Notes: generated by a model not told the origin, from the sequence alone. Numbered from the stretch's first letter, positions 17,158-26,210 are shown. The stretch: 64,000 bases of DNA from Celerinatantimonas yamalensis (GCF_046054155.1 NZ_JBEQCT010000001.1:62001-126000), one strand, 5' to 3'. Program-made: numbers and translations.

Positions 17158-18135
17158 CTAAGTGGCGCGTTTGATGAGCTTCACGCTGACTTTATCGATG
17201 CGTTTGGGCAGTTGCATTTGCTGCGCACGTTCGCCGAGACGTTTTAGGGCTAATGCGGCAATTTGCTGGCTATCTTGTCGCAGTGTGGTGAGTTGATAGC
17301 TGGTAAAGCGAGTAACGGGAATATCATCAAAACCGACAAGGTGAAATGCTTTGGGTATGCTCAGATGGAACTCGTGGCGTGCACAGTCAAAAAATCCACA
17401 AGCGAGGAGGTCATTAGCACACCACAGACCATCAAATATTAATCCATCGCGCAAGGCGAGTCGCGCTGCCGCAACACCACCCTCATAACCGCTGGATGAT
17501 GCCATGAGCGCTTGGCTAGGTTGTAACTGGTTCCAAGCACACAAGCGTACTTGCGCTGAATAAGTTCCGTGTTCAATGCCCAAAAACTGCGGATTCCGAC
17601 AGCCTTGTCCTGCTAAGTATGATGCCGCTAACTGAGCGCCTTGCGCATTGTCGGAGGTAATTTCATCAACCTGGGGTAGGTCAGTCTGCCGATTAAGCAC
17701 CACTACGGGAATGGCTAACTTGACACATTCACTGACCAGTTCGGCAGAAGGGTGACCGGATGTCACAATCACACCGGAGACGCGAAATTGGGTGAGCTTG
17801 GTGAGTGTACTGGCTAAGTCGTCGTCACTTAATACATCACATAACAGCGCTTGAAAATGCTGTGCCTGAATGGCGCGAACTAGATCTTCGAGCAACTGAC
17901 TGCGGTAGGGGTCAGTTTGACCGGCGGTAATAACACCAATCAGTTGGCTACGCTGGCGATTGAGACTCTGAGCGAGCATATTCACTTGATAGCCCAGTTC
18001 TTTGGCTGCACTGAGCACTTTTTGGCGAGTCTTTTGTGCCACGCTGCCATTATTAGAAAACGTGCGCGAGACCACGGCTCTTGAAACGCCAGCGCGGTTG
18101 GCGACATCTTGAGCAGTTATGCTGCGTTTAGTCAT
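17158..18135 (-). CDS. LacI-family regulator of the MBL/ABC cassette
   Basis: The protein starts MTKRSITAQDVANRAGVSRAVVSRTF, the LacI helix-turn-helix, and continues as a sugar-binding-type effector domain (LIGVITAG, GLWCANDLLACGFFD, HLVGFDDIPVTRFTSYQLTTLRQD). The start at 18135 is chosen because it overlaps the stop of the upstream hydrolase gene by 8 bp, implying translational coupling; a start at 18174 would give 13 extra residues lying inside that gene. The two ACACGTGTCCAA sites in the divergent promoter region are its likely operators. Effector unknown, probably the imported substrate or a breakdown product. Confidence 0.88.
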   Translation of the reverse strand: MTKRSITAQDVANRAGVSRAVVSRTFSNNGSVAQKTRQKVLSAAKELGYQVNMLAQSLNRQRSQLIGVITAGQTDPYRSQLLEDLVRAIQAQHFQALLCDVLSDDDLASTLTKLTQFRVSGVIVTSGHPSAELVSECVKLAIPVVVLNRQTDLPQVDEITSDNAQGAQLAASYLAGQGCRNPQFLGIEHGTYSAQVRLCAWNQLQPSQALMASSSGYEGGVAAARLALRDGLIFDGLWCANDLLACGFFDCARHEFHLSIPKAFHLVGFDDIPVTRFTSYQLTTLRQDSQQIAALALKRLGERAQQMQLPKRIDKVSVKLIKRAT

Positions 18136-18871
18136 TGATTTGCCCGTTTTCAACGAGAACGGCTTGCGCTGCAAGCGCCCAGTTTGAGCGTCCTTCTAGG
18201 GCCTTGTTAAGAGCCAATCGGCGCTCATCAGGGCAGTGATACAGTCGCCATGGTGTACTGGCTGTGGTTTTGGCAATGTCGCTTAGCAGCGCCAGATCGG
18301 CATGGCCGTTTGGTAAAGGCGTGGGGGCAAGCATCCCACACTCGTGGATGATGAGATCGCTTTGCTGCATCAGCGCAATGGTTGCTGCTGTGGGTCGCCC
18401 GTCGCCACTATAAAAAAGCTTAAAGCCATCGATTTCCAGCCATAGTGAACGGTTACTTATGCTGTGATCACTGAGTGCGCTGGCATAGACCAATTCCCCT
18501 TGTTGTCCTGACTCGGCAATATCCTGCCAGTGGATGACGAAGCCAAGTGATTCGCCAATATAGGCAATGGGTAACATTGCTTGCAGCAATTCCTGTTGAG
18601 TGGGTTGCGCCATAATCGTCAGTGGCTTGCGTCGGCCATGGCTGTTGAGATAGTTCAATAAAGCAGGCAGTCCCAAACAGTGATCAGCATGAATATGGGT
18701 GAAATAGATCACATCGAGTTGGTCGATCGTTAAGCCTTGGCGCCATAGCGCCTGAGGTACGGTCGGACCACAATCAATCAGCCAACTGCTCTGGCTTGTT
18801 CTAATCATCAATGCGGCATTGGTCCATTGGCAGCTATAAGCGCTACCAATACCAAGCATCTCTATTTTCAT
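18128..18871 (-). CDS. Metallo-beta-lactamase-fold hydrolase, RNase Z/PhnP-like
   Basis: The protein has the MBL zinc motif THIHADHCLGLPALL, an early AYSCQWTNAALMI and LIDCGPT segment, SGDGRPT and a late HECG...HAD region. This is the arrangement of the RNase Z/PhnP/arylsulfatase-like branch, which cleaves phosphodiester or related bonds. At about 247 residues it lacks room for the long exosite arm of true RNase Z. The start at 18871 follows GGAGA. It is co-transcribed with the LacI gene and divergent from an ABC importer, so it probably acts on the imported compound. I infer a phosphodiester-type substrate but cannot show it. Confidence 0.8.
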   Translation of the reverse strand: MKIEMLGIGSAYSCQWTNAALMIRTSQSSWLIDCGPTVPQALWRQGLTIDQLDVIYFTHIHADHCLGLPALLNYLNSHGRRKPLTIMAQPTQQELLQAMLPIAYIGESLGFVIHWQDIAESGQQGELVYASALSDHSISNRSLWLEIDGFKLFYSGDGRPTAATIALMQQSDLIIHECGMLAPTPLPNGHADLALLSDIAKTTASTPWRLYHCPDERRLALNKALEGRSNWALAAQAVLVENGQIND

Positions 18872-18935
18872 GATCTCTCCATTTTTCATTGTTTGGGCAT
18901 TTTTAAATTAGCTAAGTTATTTGAATCTTTTATGA

Positions 18936-18947
18936 ACACGTGTCCAA
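18936..18947. promoter_or_regulatory. Operator-like site 1 of a twin pair
   Basis: ACACGTGTCCAA, with palindromic core ACACGTGT, lies in the divergent promoter region 65 bp upstream of the hydrolase gene. An identical 12-mer occurs at 19026-19037. The central CG and pseudo-palindromic form fit a LacI-family operator. Confidence 0.6.
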
Positions 18948-19025
18948 AACTATGCGGGTTTCATGAAGTTGTCAAAATTGGTCGAAATAATAACTACTCA
19001 TAGCCGTGGATTGTCGCGCGATTGT

Positions 19026-19037
19026 ACACGTGTCCAA
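19026..19037. promoter_or_regulatory. Operator-like site 2 of a twin pair
   Basis: This is the second exact copy of ACACGTGTCCAA, 90 bp from the first and 15 bp before the AAGG ribosome binding site of the ABC ATPase gene. Two sites this far apart could support repression by DNA looping. Confidence 0.6.
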
Positions 19038-19061
19038 TCCTTTATCAGTTCAAGGTTTTCT

Positions 19062-20108
19062 ATGTCTAGATCACTTCGCATTGAGCATTTAAGCGTCAGT
19101 TACGCTGAGAAACAGATTTTACAGGATCTATCGCTGAGTATTAGCCGTGGTGAAATGCTGGCATTGCTTGGTCCCTCAGGATGTGGCAAGAGCACCTTGC
19201 TCAACACCTTGTGTGGCTTTGTGGATGCCGACCAAGGGCGGATCTGGCTCGATGATGAAGATGTCACCGCAGCGGGTGCTCAGTATCGACAGATGGTGCA
19301 AGTGTTTCAAAGTTATGCGCTGTGGCCGCATCTGAATGTTTTTCAAAATATTGCTTATGGCTTAAAAGTACGTGGCTGGTCAAGCAATGCCATTCAAAAG
19401 CGCGTTAGTGAGATGCTCGCCTTGGTTAATTTAACACAAGATATGGCTAAAATGGCGGTGACATCGCTCTCCGGTGGCCAGCGCCAGCGTGTCGCTTTAG
19501 CTCGCGCACTAGCGGTTGAGCCCTCGGTGTTACTGCTTGATGAACCGCTGTCGAACTTAGATGCCAAAGTACGATTGAGTGTGCGTCACGAAATCAAGCA
19601 GTTACAGCGTCAACTGGGGTTTACCTCGGTGATCGTTACCCATGATCGAGAGGAAGCGCTTGTGATGGCTGATCGCATTGCGGTGATGAATCAAGGCAAA
19701 ATTGAGCAAGTTTCCACCCCTGAACAGCTTTACCATCATCCCTGTAGTGCATTTGTTGCCGACTTTATGGGGGCGGACAATCATCTTGAACTCAATGCCG
19801 AGACTCTTATAAAGGTATTACAAGAGCACTCGGCGACGGTGTTGCCAAGTGGTCGTTATGCCGTTTATTTTCGCGCGGGGTCAGCACAATTACTAACTGT
19901 CAATCAAGTTCCCCCGAGTGTTGGAATGGTGCTGATCGGCGAGGTTAATCAGTGTGTGTTTCAAGGCGAAAGCTATCGGCATGGTATTTCGACCCAACAG
20001 GGTCATTGCTATGTCGACCATTCATTCGCACTGCCAGAGGGCCAGTGTGTTCAACTATTTGTTCCCTCTACGGCGTTGCATCTATTTGCATCGTCATCTG
20101 TTCATTGA
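19062..20108 (+). CDS. ABC transporter ATPase, PotA/FbpC-type
   Basis: The 348-residue ATPase has Walker A GPSGCGKSTLL, the Q-loop VFQSYALWPHLNV, signature LSGGQRQRVALARALA, Walker B VLLLDEPLSNLDA and the switch histidine in VIVTHDREEAL, followed by a C-terminal TOBE-like regulatory domain. This layout belongs to importers for polyamines, ferric iron, thiamine, 2-aminoethylphosphonate and similar compounds. The start at 19062 has AAGG seven bases upstream; an upstream reading to 18963 would run across operator 2 and is rejected. It leads a four-gene operon with its binding protein and two permeases. Confidence 0.88.
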   Translation: MSRSLRIEHLSVSYAEKQILQDLSLSISRGEMLALLGPSGCGKSTLLNTLCGFVDADQGRIWLDDEDVTAAGAQYRQMVQVFQSYALWPHLNVFQNIAYGLKVRGWSSNAIQKRVSEMLALVNLTQDMAKMAVTSLSGGQRQRVALARALAVEPSVLLLDEPLSNLDAKVRLSVRHEIKQLQRQLGFTSVIVTHDREEALVMADRIAVMNQGKIEQVSTPEQLYHHPCSAFVADFMGADNHLELNAETLIKVLQEHSATVLPSGRYAVYFRAGSAQLLTVNQVPPSVGMVLIGEVNQCVFQGESYRHGISTQQGHCYVDHSFALPEGQCVQLFVPSTALHLFASSSVH

Positions 20109-20127
20109 TCAAACAAGGAAGATAGCT

Positions 20128-21273
20128 ATGCATGTGATTAAGATAAACGTCATTGCCGCCGCGCTTGTTCTGACAAGTTCAGCAAGTGTCAGTGCACAGA
20201 CAACGCTGAATGTCGCCAGTGCCGGTAGCCAAAATATGGTGGATTACGTCAAAACTTATTTAGCCCCTAAATTTGAGGCTACCCATCCGGGCGTGAAAAT
20301 TCATGTGATGGGAACGGGGCCCGGTGATGCAGGTTCACAAAAGATCTATGAAAAACTTGCCGCGCAGCAGCAAAGTGGCGTGGCTCACTGGGATATTGAT
20401 GTCGCGGTGGTGCATCAAAAAATGGGCGGTGAGATGGTGGAAAAAGGGCTCTTGAGCCGTTATCGCAATGACATTCCTAATGGAAAATTGGTCTCAAATG
20501 AGAGTGCTAAAAATGCGCTTGGAGTCAATGTTGATGGATATGTAATGCCGATGTTTCAAAGTCAGACGGCTATCGCGTATAACGCTGATATCGTCAAGCA
20601 TCCACCCCAAAGTTATGCTGAGTTAGTCAAGTGGGTGAAAGTGCATCCCAAAGCCTTTGGTTATAACGGCATTAAACAAGGTATGTCGGGCGTGAGTTTT
20701 GTCACGGGCTGGATCTATAATTACGGTTCAAGCGCGAAAAAACTTTCCACCAAACCCTACGATCCAAATCTTAAAAAAAGCTGGAAAGCAGCGTATGCCA
20801 AACTTAAAGCATTTAATCAGTATGTCACATTTACACCCGGTAATGCCGGTACGTTAGATATGCTCAATCGCGGTGAGATCTTTATGGGGCCGGTGTGGGT
20901 TGATATGTTTTATAGCTGGAAAGATGCCGGTAAGTTGCCCCCGTCGTTAAAACTCGATCTAATTGCCCCTGGGATGCCCGGTCAGCCGATGTACTATGTG
21001 GTACCAACTAAAGCGCGCCATAAAAAATTGGCCGAAGAATTTATCAATCTAGCCACCAGTCCGGAAGTTCAAGCCAATGGCATTGTGAAGCGCTTTAACT
21101 GGTATCCGGGCATCGATGCTAAATATGTCAAACCGCAGTTAGCTCCTGCGGTTTGGAATAAGTTATTTAAAGAGATCACTCCCAGTGAATTAGCTGCCAA
21201 TGGCAAAAGTTTTCCACTGGGCGCCTATATGGATGATATCAAAGAAGGCTATGAGCGGCAGGTCAACAATTAA
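20128..21273 (+). CDS. Periplasmic solute-binding protein of the cassette
   Basis: The protein has a signal peptide (MHVIKINVIAAALVLTSS to SVSAQ) and a mature type-II binding fold of about 358 residues. Recognisable parts are TLNVASAGSQNMVDYV, QTAIAYNADIVKHPPQSYAELVKW and the late PMYYVVPTKARHKKLAEEFINL. It is of the family that binds polyamines, iron, thiamine or phosphonates; I cannot assign the ligand. AAGGAAG precedes the ATG at 20128, 19 bp after the ATPase stop. An apparent upstream extension to 19954 lies inside the ATPase gene in another frame and has no ribosome binding site. Confidence 0.88.
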   Translation: MHVIKINVIAAALVLTSSASVSAQTTLNVASAGSQNMVDYVKTYLAPKFEATHPGVKIHVMGTGPGDAGSQKIYEKLAAQQQSGVAHWDIDVAVVHQKMGGEMVEKGLLSRYRNDIPNGKLVSNESAKNALGVNVDGYVMPMFQSQTAIAYNADIVKHPPQSYAELVKWVKVHPKAFGYNGIKQGMSGVSFVTGWIYNYGSSAKKLSTKPYDPNLKKSWKAAYAKLKAFNQYVTFTPGNAGTLDMLNRGEIFMGPVWVDMFYSWKDAGKLPPSLKLDLIAPGMPGQPMYYVVPTKARHKKLAEEFINLATSPEVQANGIVKRFNWYPGIDAKYVKPQLAPAVWNKLFKEITPSELAANGKSFPLGAYMDDIKEGYERQVNN

Positions 21274-21293
21274 ATTCGATGCAATCAGAGGAT

Positions 21294-21311
21294 GGGAGCG
21301 TGAGTGCTCCC
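21294..21311 (+). other. Hairpin between the binding-protein and permease genes
   Basis: GGGAGC and GCTCCC form a 6-bp stem with a 6-nt loop, followed by GCTATTTTCT. It overlaps the likely start of the first permease gene and may both stabilise the binding-protein message and limit permease translation. Confidence 0.5.
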
Positions 21312-22143
21312 GCTATTTTCTATGAAGCAAAATCGTCTCTATAGCTTACTGATGGTTGCGCCAGCGAGCGCTATGGTTGGGGGATTTTTTCTCTACCCGC
21401 TACTCGTCTCACTCCAATCGGCGATCACCGATTCGACTGGGCAATGGTCATTGGTGCATATATATAACGCCTGGCAACTTTATGATCGGGATTTTGCCTA
21501 TAGTTTAGTGGTTGTGGCTGTTTCAACCGTGTTGATTGCGCTGTTGACGCTCGCTATATCGGGGGTACTGACACTCTCACCGTTTCGGCGTTTAAATCAG
21601 GGCTTGGCTTTTTTATATCGCTGGCCGCTATTTATTCCATTTATCGTCGCCGCTCAAATGATGCGAACTTTTTTAGCCAAAAATGGCTTGATGAATAACA
21701 CCTTGGTGTCACTGCATCTGTTAACGCCCTTTGAAACTGTCTCATTTTTGGACTGGCGCGGCATTATTGTCACTTTTGTTTGGAAACAGCTGGCATTTAG
21801 CACTTTGCTAGTAGCTGGAGCCATGGCGGCAGTTGATAGTCAACAGATCAAAGCGGCACAAAACTTAGCGGCCAGTCGCTGGCAGATTTTTTGGACGATC
21901 TTATTGCCCCAGGTGTTGCCAAACCTCGGCGTGGCGCTGGTTTTATGCTGTGTGACGATGATGTCGGTGCTCTCTGTGCCGCTGATGATTGGTACTGGAA
22001 CCCCCAATATGTTAACCACAGATATGGCGTTTCGGATCAATTCTTATGGCGATTATGGCACCGCTAATGCGTTGGGAGTGTTGAGTTATTTAGTGACTGC
22101 AGCGGTGGCTTGGTTTTATCTTCACCATTCAATGAAACAATAG
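21304..22143 (+). CDS. ABC transporter permease 1
   Basis: This inner-membrane protein of about 279 residues has six hydrophobic segments and the EAA-type cytoplasmic loop (AAQNLAASRWQIFWTILLPQVLPNL) that contacts the ATPase. It pairs with permease 2 to form the channel. The GTG at 21304, with GGGAG five bases upstream, is a plausible start, but ATG 21322 is nearly as good and would drop six residues. A hairpin covers this region, so initiation may be regulated. The stop is 7 bp before the next gene. Confidence 0.85.
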   Translation: MLPLFSMKQNRLYSLLMVAPASAMVGGFFLYPLLVSLQSAITDSTGQWSLVHIYNAWQLYDRDFAYSLVVVAVSTVLIALLTLAISGVLTLSPFRRLNQGLAFLYRWPLFIPFIVAAQMMRTFLAKNGLMNNTLVSLHLLTPFETVSFLDWRGIIVTFVWKQLAFSTLLVAGAMAAVDSQQIKAAQNLAASRWQIFWTILLPQVLPNLGVALVLCCVTMMSVLSVPLMIGTGTPNMLTTDMAFRINSYGDYGTANALGVLSYLVTAAVAWFYLHHSMKQ

Positions 22144-22150
22144 AGGACCT

Positions 22151-23011
22151 ATGGCTGAAATCGTGATGAGGACTGCATCGCAAAAATCGATACAGCACAC
22201 TGCCCAATGGTTACGAGCCAGTTGGTGGGGACAGGCATTATTTGTCGTCTTAATGGCGCTAGTGATGTTTGGACCTGTGACCAATTTGTTGATCTGGACG
22301 GTGACCGAACGGTGGTATTTTCCCCATGCATTGCCGGTCAGTTGGGGTTTTAAATATTGGCGCTACGTGTTTGATCCTGTCAATGGCGCGTTTGGCGCAC
22401 TGTTTTCTAGCCTCATTGTGGCGTGTAGTGCGGTGTTGATGGCAACACTCGTTGCTATCCCCGTTGGTTATGCGTTGGCGCGGCGCAATCTGCCCGCACG
22501 GGCGGTAATTATGTTACTGTTTTTATTACCGCAGGCGTTTCCTGAACTTCCTATCTATATCAATATTGCGCGTATTTTTTATAGGCTCGGGCTGAATGGT
22601 ACTTATCTGGGCGTGATTATTGTTCATGCTGTGCATGGCTTGGTTTTTTCGGTATGGATTATTGTGGCTGCCTTTAGCAACATTGATGCATTGCAAGAGC
22701 GCGCTGCATTGAATCTTGGCGCCTCGCCACTGAAAGCCTTTTTCACGGTGAGCTTACCGCAAGCGATGGGGGGGATTATCGCCAGTGCTATTTTTGTCTT
22801 TCTGGAGTCGTTGGATGAATTTACTGGGAGCTTTTTTGTAGGGGCACCTGATGTGACCACCTTACCGTTGTTGCTTTATAACGCTAGCATGGAGGGAAAT
22901 TATCAAGTCGCTTCGATCAGTGCGTTGATCTTATTGATTCCATCAGTTGCGTTTATGCTAGTTGTTGAGCGTTTTATGAGACCTGAGATGGTCGCGAAAA
23001 TAGGTCAATAA
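22151..23011 (+). CDS. ABC transporter permease 2
   Basis: This 286-residue permease has six membrane segments and the EAA loop ERAALNLGASPLKAFFTVSLPQAMGG with the conserved glycine. The ATG at 22151 follows AGAGGACC. It is the last gene of the operon; a stem-loop lies just after it. With permease 1 it makes a heterodimeric channel of the PotBC/FbpB-like class. Confidence 0.87.
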   Translation: MAEIVMRTASQKSIQHTAQWLRASWWGQALFVVLMALVMFGPVTNLLIWTVTERWYFPHALPVSWGFKYWRYVFDPVNGAFGALFSSLIVACSAVLMATLVAIPVGYALARRNLPARAVIMLLFLLPQAFPELPIYINIARIFYRLGLNGTYLGVIIVHAVHGLVFSVWIIVAAFSNIDALQERAALNLGASPLKAFFTVSLPQAMGGIIASAIFVFLESLDEFTGSFFVGAPDVTTLPLLLYNASMEGNYQVASISALILLIPSVAFMLVVERFMRPEMVAKIGQ

Positions 23012-23019
23012 AAGATTGT

Positions 23020-23044
23020 GCTCCCTAACTGTTAAGCAGGGAGC
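23020..23044. terminator. Hairpin between convergent permease 2 and LOG genes
   Basis: GCTCCCT at 23020-23026 pairs with AGGGAGC at 23038-23044. The T-rich side (CTTTTATT) is on the minus strand, so it best serves the minus-strand gene that ends at 23052. Confidence 0.55.
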
Positions 23045-23051
23045 AACTCAC

Positions 23052-23615
23052 TTAATCCCACTTATCAGCTGGTGGCTGATAGTCACGCATTGCGTGGAGC
23101 AGTGGGTGAGGGGAATCCGCAACTTGCAACATATCGCGATAAGCTTGGCGTAAAAAACCTTGTTTGACCATGCGATCAACCATGAGCAGCAATGGGTCAT
23201 AAAAACCGTTGATATTATAAAAACCACACGGCTTATGATGATAACCTAATTGAGCCCATGTCCACACTTCAGCAATCTCCTCTAACGTGCCTGAGCCGCC
23301 TGGCATAGCGATAAAACCATCGGCCAATTCGGCCATTTTGGCTTTTCGCTCATGCATATCAGCCACCACAGTTAGTTCGGTTAGGCCGGGATGGGCGAGT
23401 TCTTTGTCTTTGAGTTTTTCGGGGATCACACCATAGACTTCGCCGCCTTTGGCGAGCGCTGCGTCGGCTATAGTACCCATCAATCCGACATTTCCACCGC
23501 CATAAATGAGCCGAATGTGATGATTGGCAAAGTAATGGCCCAATTTGATGGCTGCTTCGTTAAATACTGGCGATGACCCTAAATTGGACCCACAAAATAC
23601 AGCAACACTTTTCAA
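23052..23615 (-). CDS. LOG-family nucleotide phosphoribohydrolase (TIGR00730)
   Basis: The 187-residue protein has the LOG/TIGR00730 hallmarks: FCGSNLGSSPVFNEAA, YGGGNVGLMG, the MHERKAKM tract and PGGSGTLEEIAEVW with the PGGxGTxxE active-site motif. Family members cleave nucleoside 5'-monophosphates (cytokinin riboside phosphate in plants, AMP or IMP in bacteria) to base and ribose 5-phosphate. The only well-placed start is TTG at 23615, with AGGAG seven bases upstream. It is a single gene, convergent with the ABC operon. Confidence 0.85.
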   Translation of the reverse strand: MKSVAVFCGSNLGSSPVFNEAAIKLGHYFANHHIRLIYGGGNVGLMGTIADAALAKGGEVYGVIPEKLKDKELAHPGLTELTVVADMHERKAKMAELADGFIAMPGGSGTLEEIAEVWTWAQLGYHHKPCGFYNINGFYDPLLLMVDRMVKQGFLRQAYRDMLQVADSPHPLLHAMRDYQPPADKWD

Positions 23616-23808
23616 TACTTACTCCTCGGTGATCGGCAATAGGCCCAAGTCATTATTATGCACAGGCATACGGCAAAGGGAAATGTTGTCTGGATCTAAT
23701 TTAACAGCAGAGAGCACCTCATTGTCATTTTTTAATGAGACAGTCTCGGGCAAGTTCAACATCGCGGCGGCGTTAGTGGCTATATAAGGCAGCGATGTTG
23801 GGTGGGCG

Positions 23809-24681
23809 TTATGCTGTTGGCGTTAATTGCTGCATTAAAGTGAAACTTTGTGCTGGCATCAGCGTCACCGGTGTTTGGGTCCGCACTGCCTCTACACACA
23901 AGTACTCTTTGGCGCCATCTGGATGAATATCAGCAATAGTTGCTGCTTTTGTATCGCCTGGATTCCAAATCACGACAACGTCTTCACCCTGATGAGATAG
24001 TTTGAGTTTACGGCCGTCCCCATGGGTGAGTAACAGCGCATGTTCGGGATGGGTATAGAGACGGTCTGTTTCTTCATCAAGTGAAAATTTGGTTTGTGTT
24101 TGCTCGGCAAAGTTTTGGGTTTTATCAAGGAAGGTCTGGCCCATTCCTGATACTTGAACGCTGTCTCGGTCAGTTGCAAAGTAACTGTGTAGAGCGCCAG
24201 CAATCTCAATCGGATGGTTATCCCGATTGGTGGTTGTCAGCTTGATGCTCAACGTTTGACCGACAGTGAACTGGCATTCAAGCAAGAATTTAAACTCACT
24301 TGTCGCGATGTCCTGCTCAGTTAATTGCAAGGTGAGTACGCTATGTTGATCATTTGTCTCAATAGAGCCTAACTGCCAGATTTGAGTACGGGCATAACCG
24401 TGATTAGGTTGACGTGTATTGCCAAACCAAGGCCAGCAAATAGGGACACCACCACGAATTGGCGCACTGCCATCAAGTGCACTGGTTTGGCTAAGCCAGA
24501 GTTGTTCATCTTGGTTATACGGATGATAACTCACAATATGGGCGCCATAGGCGCTGATCAAAGCTTTGCCTTGTGGATGATCAATCCAATAAAACAACAT
24601 GCCATCATCATTTGTTGCAGTAAATACGGCGTTATCGATCTGTTTTTGGATCGATAAACCTAAGTGTTCGAGTTGTTCCAT
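23809..24681 (-). CDS. yeaD: D-hexose-6-phosphate mutarotase, YeaD type
   Basis: Residues GMLFYWIDHPQGKALISAYGAHIVSY, PIRGGVPICWPWFG, GALHSYFATD and KAATIADIHPDGAKEYLCVEA are typical of the aldose 1-epimerase-related YeaD family, which speeds anomer exchange of hexose 6-phosphates. It lies downstream of gapA on the same strand, as in E. coli. A gapA terminator and a 7-bp inverted repeat (TGTCACT...AGTGACA, 24765-24784) separate the two, so yeaD may have its own promoter. Confidence 0.88.
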   Translation of the reverse strand: MEQLEHLGLSIQKQIDNAVFTATNDDGMLFYWIDHPQGKALISAYGAHIVSYHPYNQDEQLWLSQTSALDGSAPIRGGVPICWPWFGNTRQPNHGYARTQIWQLGSIETNDQHSVLTLQLTEQDIATSEFKFLLECQFTVGQTLSIKLTTTNRDNHPIEIAGALHSYFATDRDSVQVSGMGQTFLDKTQNFAEQTQTKFSLDEETDRLYTHPEHALLLTHGDGRKLKLSHQGEDVVVIWNPGDTKAATIADIHPDGAKEYLCVEAVRTQTPVTLMPAQSFTLMQQLTPTA

Positions 24682-24833
24682 TTATTTGGCTCCTGTGATA
24701 ACTAAATTCATTGGCTCATTGGTGTTGTAGCCAGACAACCAGCACAGGGGATTCAATAACATCGTGTCACTGTACTTAGTGACAGTGAACCTGATATGGT
24801 CAACAACGCTGCAACTACAAATAACACGGATAT

Positions 24834-24858
24834 AAAAAAGGGCAGCCGAAGGCTACCC
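24834..24858 (-). terminator. Rho-independent terminator after gapA
   Basis: On the minus strand GGGTAGCC pairs with GGCTGCCC (one G-U pair) around a UUC loop, followed by six U residues. It lies 23 bp beyond the gapA stop. Confidence 0.8.
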
Positions 24859-24881
24859 TGTAATACTCTTGACAGTAGCGC

Positions 24882-25877
24882 TTATTTAGAGATATGAGCG
24901 ATAAGGTCTAGAACTTTGTTTGAATAACCGATTTCGTTATCATACCAAGCGATAACTTTAACGAAAGTATCAGTTAATGCGAGACCTGCTTTGGCATCGA
25001 ATACTGAAGTGCAAACTTCACCCAGGAAGTCAGTTGAAACAACTGCATCTTCAGTGTAACCCAGAACACCTTTGAGCTCGCCTTCAGAAGCGGCTTTCAT
25101 TGCAGCACAGATTTTGTCATAGCTTGCTGGTTTTTCTAAGTTAACAGTTAAGTCAACAACTGAAACGTCTGGAGTTGGTACGCGCATAGACATACCTGTC
25201 AGTTTACCATTTAATTCAGGTAATACTTTACCAACAGCTTTTGCAGCACCAGTTGATGAAGGGATGATGTTTTGAGCCGCGCCGCGGCCACCACGCCAAT
25301 CTTTATGTGAAGGGCCATCAACAGTTTTCTGCGTTGCAGTTGTTGCATGAACGGTAGTCATCAGACCATCTTTGATGCCGAAATTGTCGTTCAGAACTTT
25401 CGCAATAGGTGCCAAGCAGTTAGTTGTGCAAGATGCGTTAGAAACGATATCTTGGCCTGCATATTTTTCTTGGTTTACGCCCATAACGAACATTGGGGTA
25501 GCATCTTTAGATGGACCAGTCAGAACAACTTTTTTAGCGCCAGCTGTGATGTGTTTACGCGCAGTTTCGTCAGTCAGGAACAAACCTGTTGCTTCAGCAA
25601 CAACATCAGTACCGATTTCGTCCCATTTCAGGTTCGCTGGATCACGCTCTGCTGTGACGCGAACAGTTTTACCGTTCACGATCAAGTTACCGCCTTCAAC
25701 TTTCACGTCGCCTTTGAAACGGCCGTGAGTTGAATCGAATTTCAGCATGTAAGCCATGTATTCAACGTCTAACAAATCGTTAATACCTACGATTTCGATA
25801 TCGTCACGTTCTTGAGCGGCACGGAATACGAAACGGCCGATACGGCCAAAGCCGTTAATACCTACTTTAATAGTCAT
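24882..25877 (-). CDS. gapA: Glyceraldehyde-3-phosphate dehydrogenase
   Basis: GapA is the phosphorylating glycolytic dehydrogenase. The 331-residue protein has the NAD fold GINGFGRIGRFVFRAA, the active-site SNASCTTNCLAP with the nucleophilic cysteine at residue 150, the HATTATQKTVDGPSHKDWRG substrate loop and the C-terminal WYDNEIGYSNKVLDL. Codon use looks biased towards a small set (GTT, GAA, AAC), as in highly expressed genes. The gene has a long 5' region of about 300 bp shared with malQ on the other strand. Confidence 0.97.
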   Translation of the reverse strand: MTIKVGINGFGRIGRFVFRAAQERDDIEIVGINDLLDVEYMAYMLKFDSTHGRFKGDVKVEGGNLIVNGKTVRVTAERDPANLKWDEIGTDVVAEATGLFLTDETARKHITAGAKKVVLTGPSKDATPMFVMGVNQEKYAGQDIVSNASCTTNCLAPIAKVLNDNFGIKDGLMTTVHATTATQKTVDGPSHKDWRGGRGAAQNIIPSSTGAAKAVGKVLPELNGKLTGMSMRVPTPDVSVVDLTVNLEKPASYDKICAAMKAASEGELKGVLGYTEDAVVSTDFLGEVCTSVFDAKAGLALTDTFVKVIAWYDNEIGYSNKVLDLIAHISK

Positions 25878-26210
25878 AGTTTCTACCCAGTCTTTATCTC
25901 TAAAGTGTTAACCAAAAAATCTGTCTGTAAACTTACAACATTCATCTGTAAGGTCAAGGGCAGACTTTCATCTTTTTGCGCAAAATCAAACTGAATGATG
26001 AAAAAAAATTACATTTGATGGTCGAATAACCATTATTCATCCAGATTCACCTAATAATGTTACCACATTTTCAGAATTATCTGCAGGATCTATGTAATTG
26101 AGAGCAAATGCGTTGTTGTCTGATTTTTATTAAATTTTTGAGTAAAATCCAATCAAGTGTCTTAAACTAAATTTGTTATTTTGTTTTTTGACATGGTCAA
26201 CAGTTGCGCT
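25878..26210. promoter_or_regulatory. Divergent gapA / malQ promoter region
   Basis: This 330-bp AT-rich region must hold promoters for gapA (minus) and the malQ operon (plus). I did not find a convincing MalT box or a good CRP site. No strong ribosome binding site is visible before malQ. Confidence 0.45.

Noticed and set aside
25347..25733. Long plus-strand frames opposite gapA
   Set aside because: They result from the strong codon bias of gapA; their translations show no protein character.
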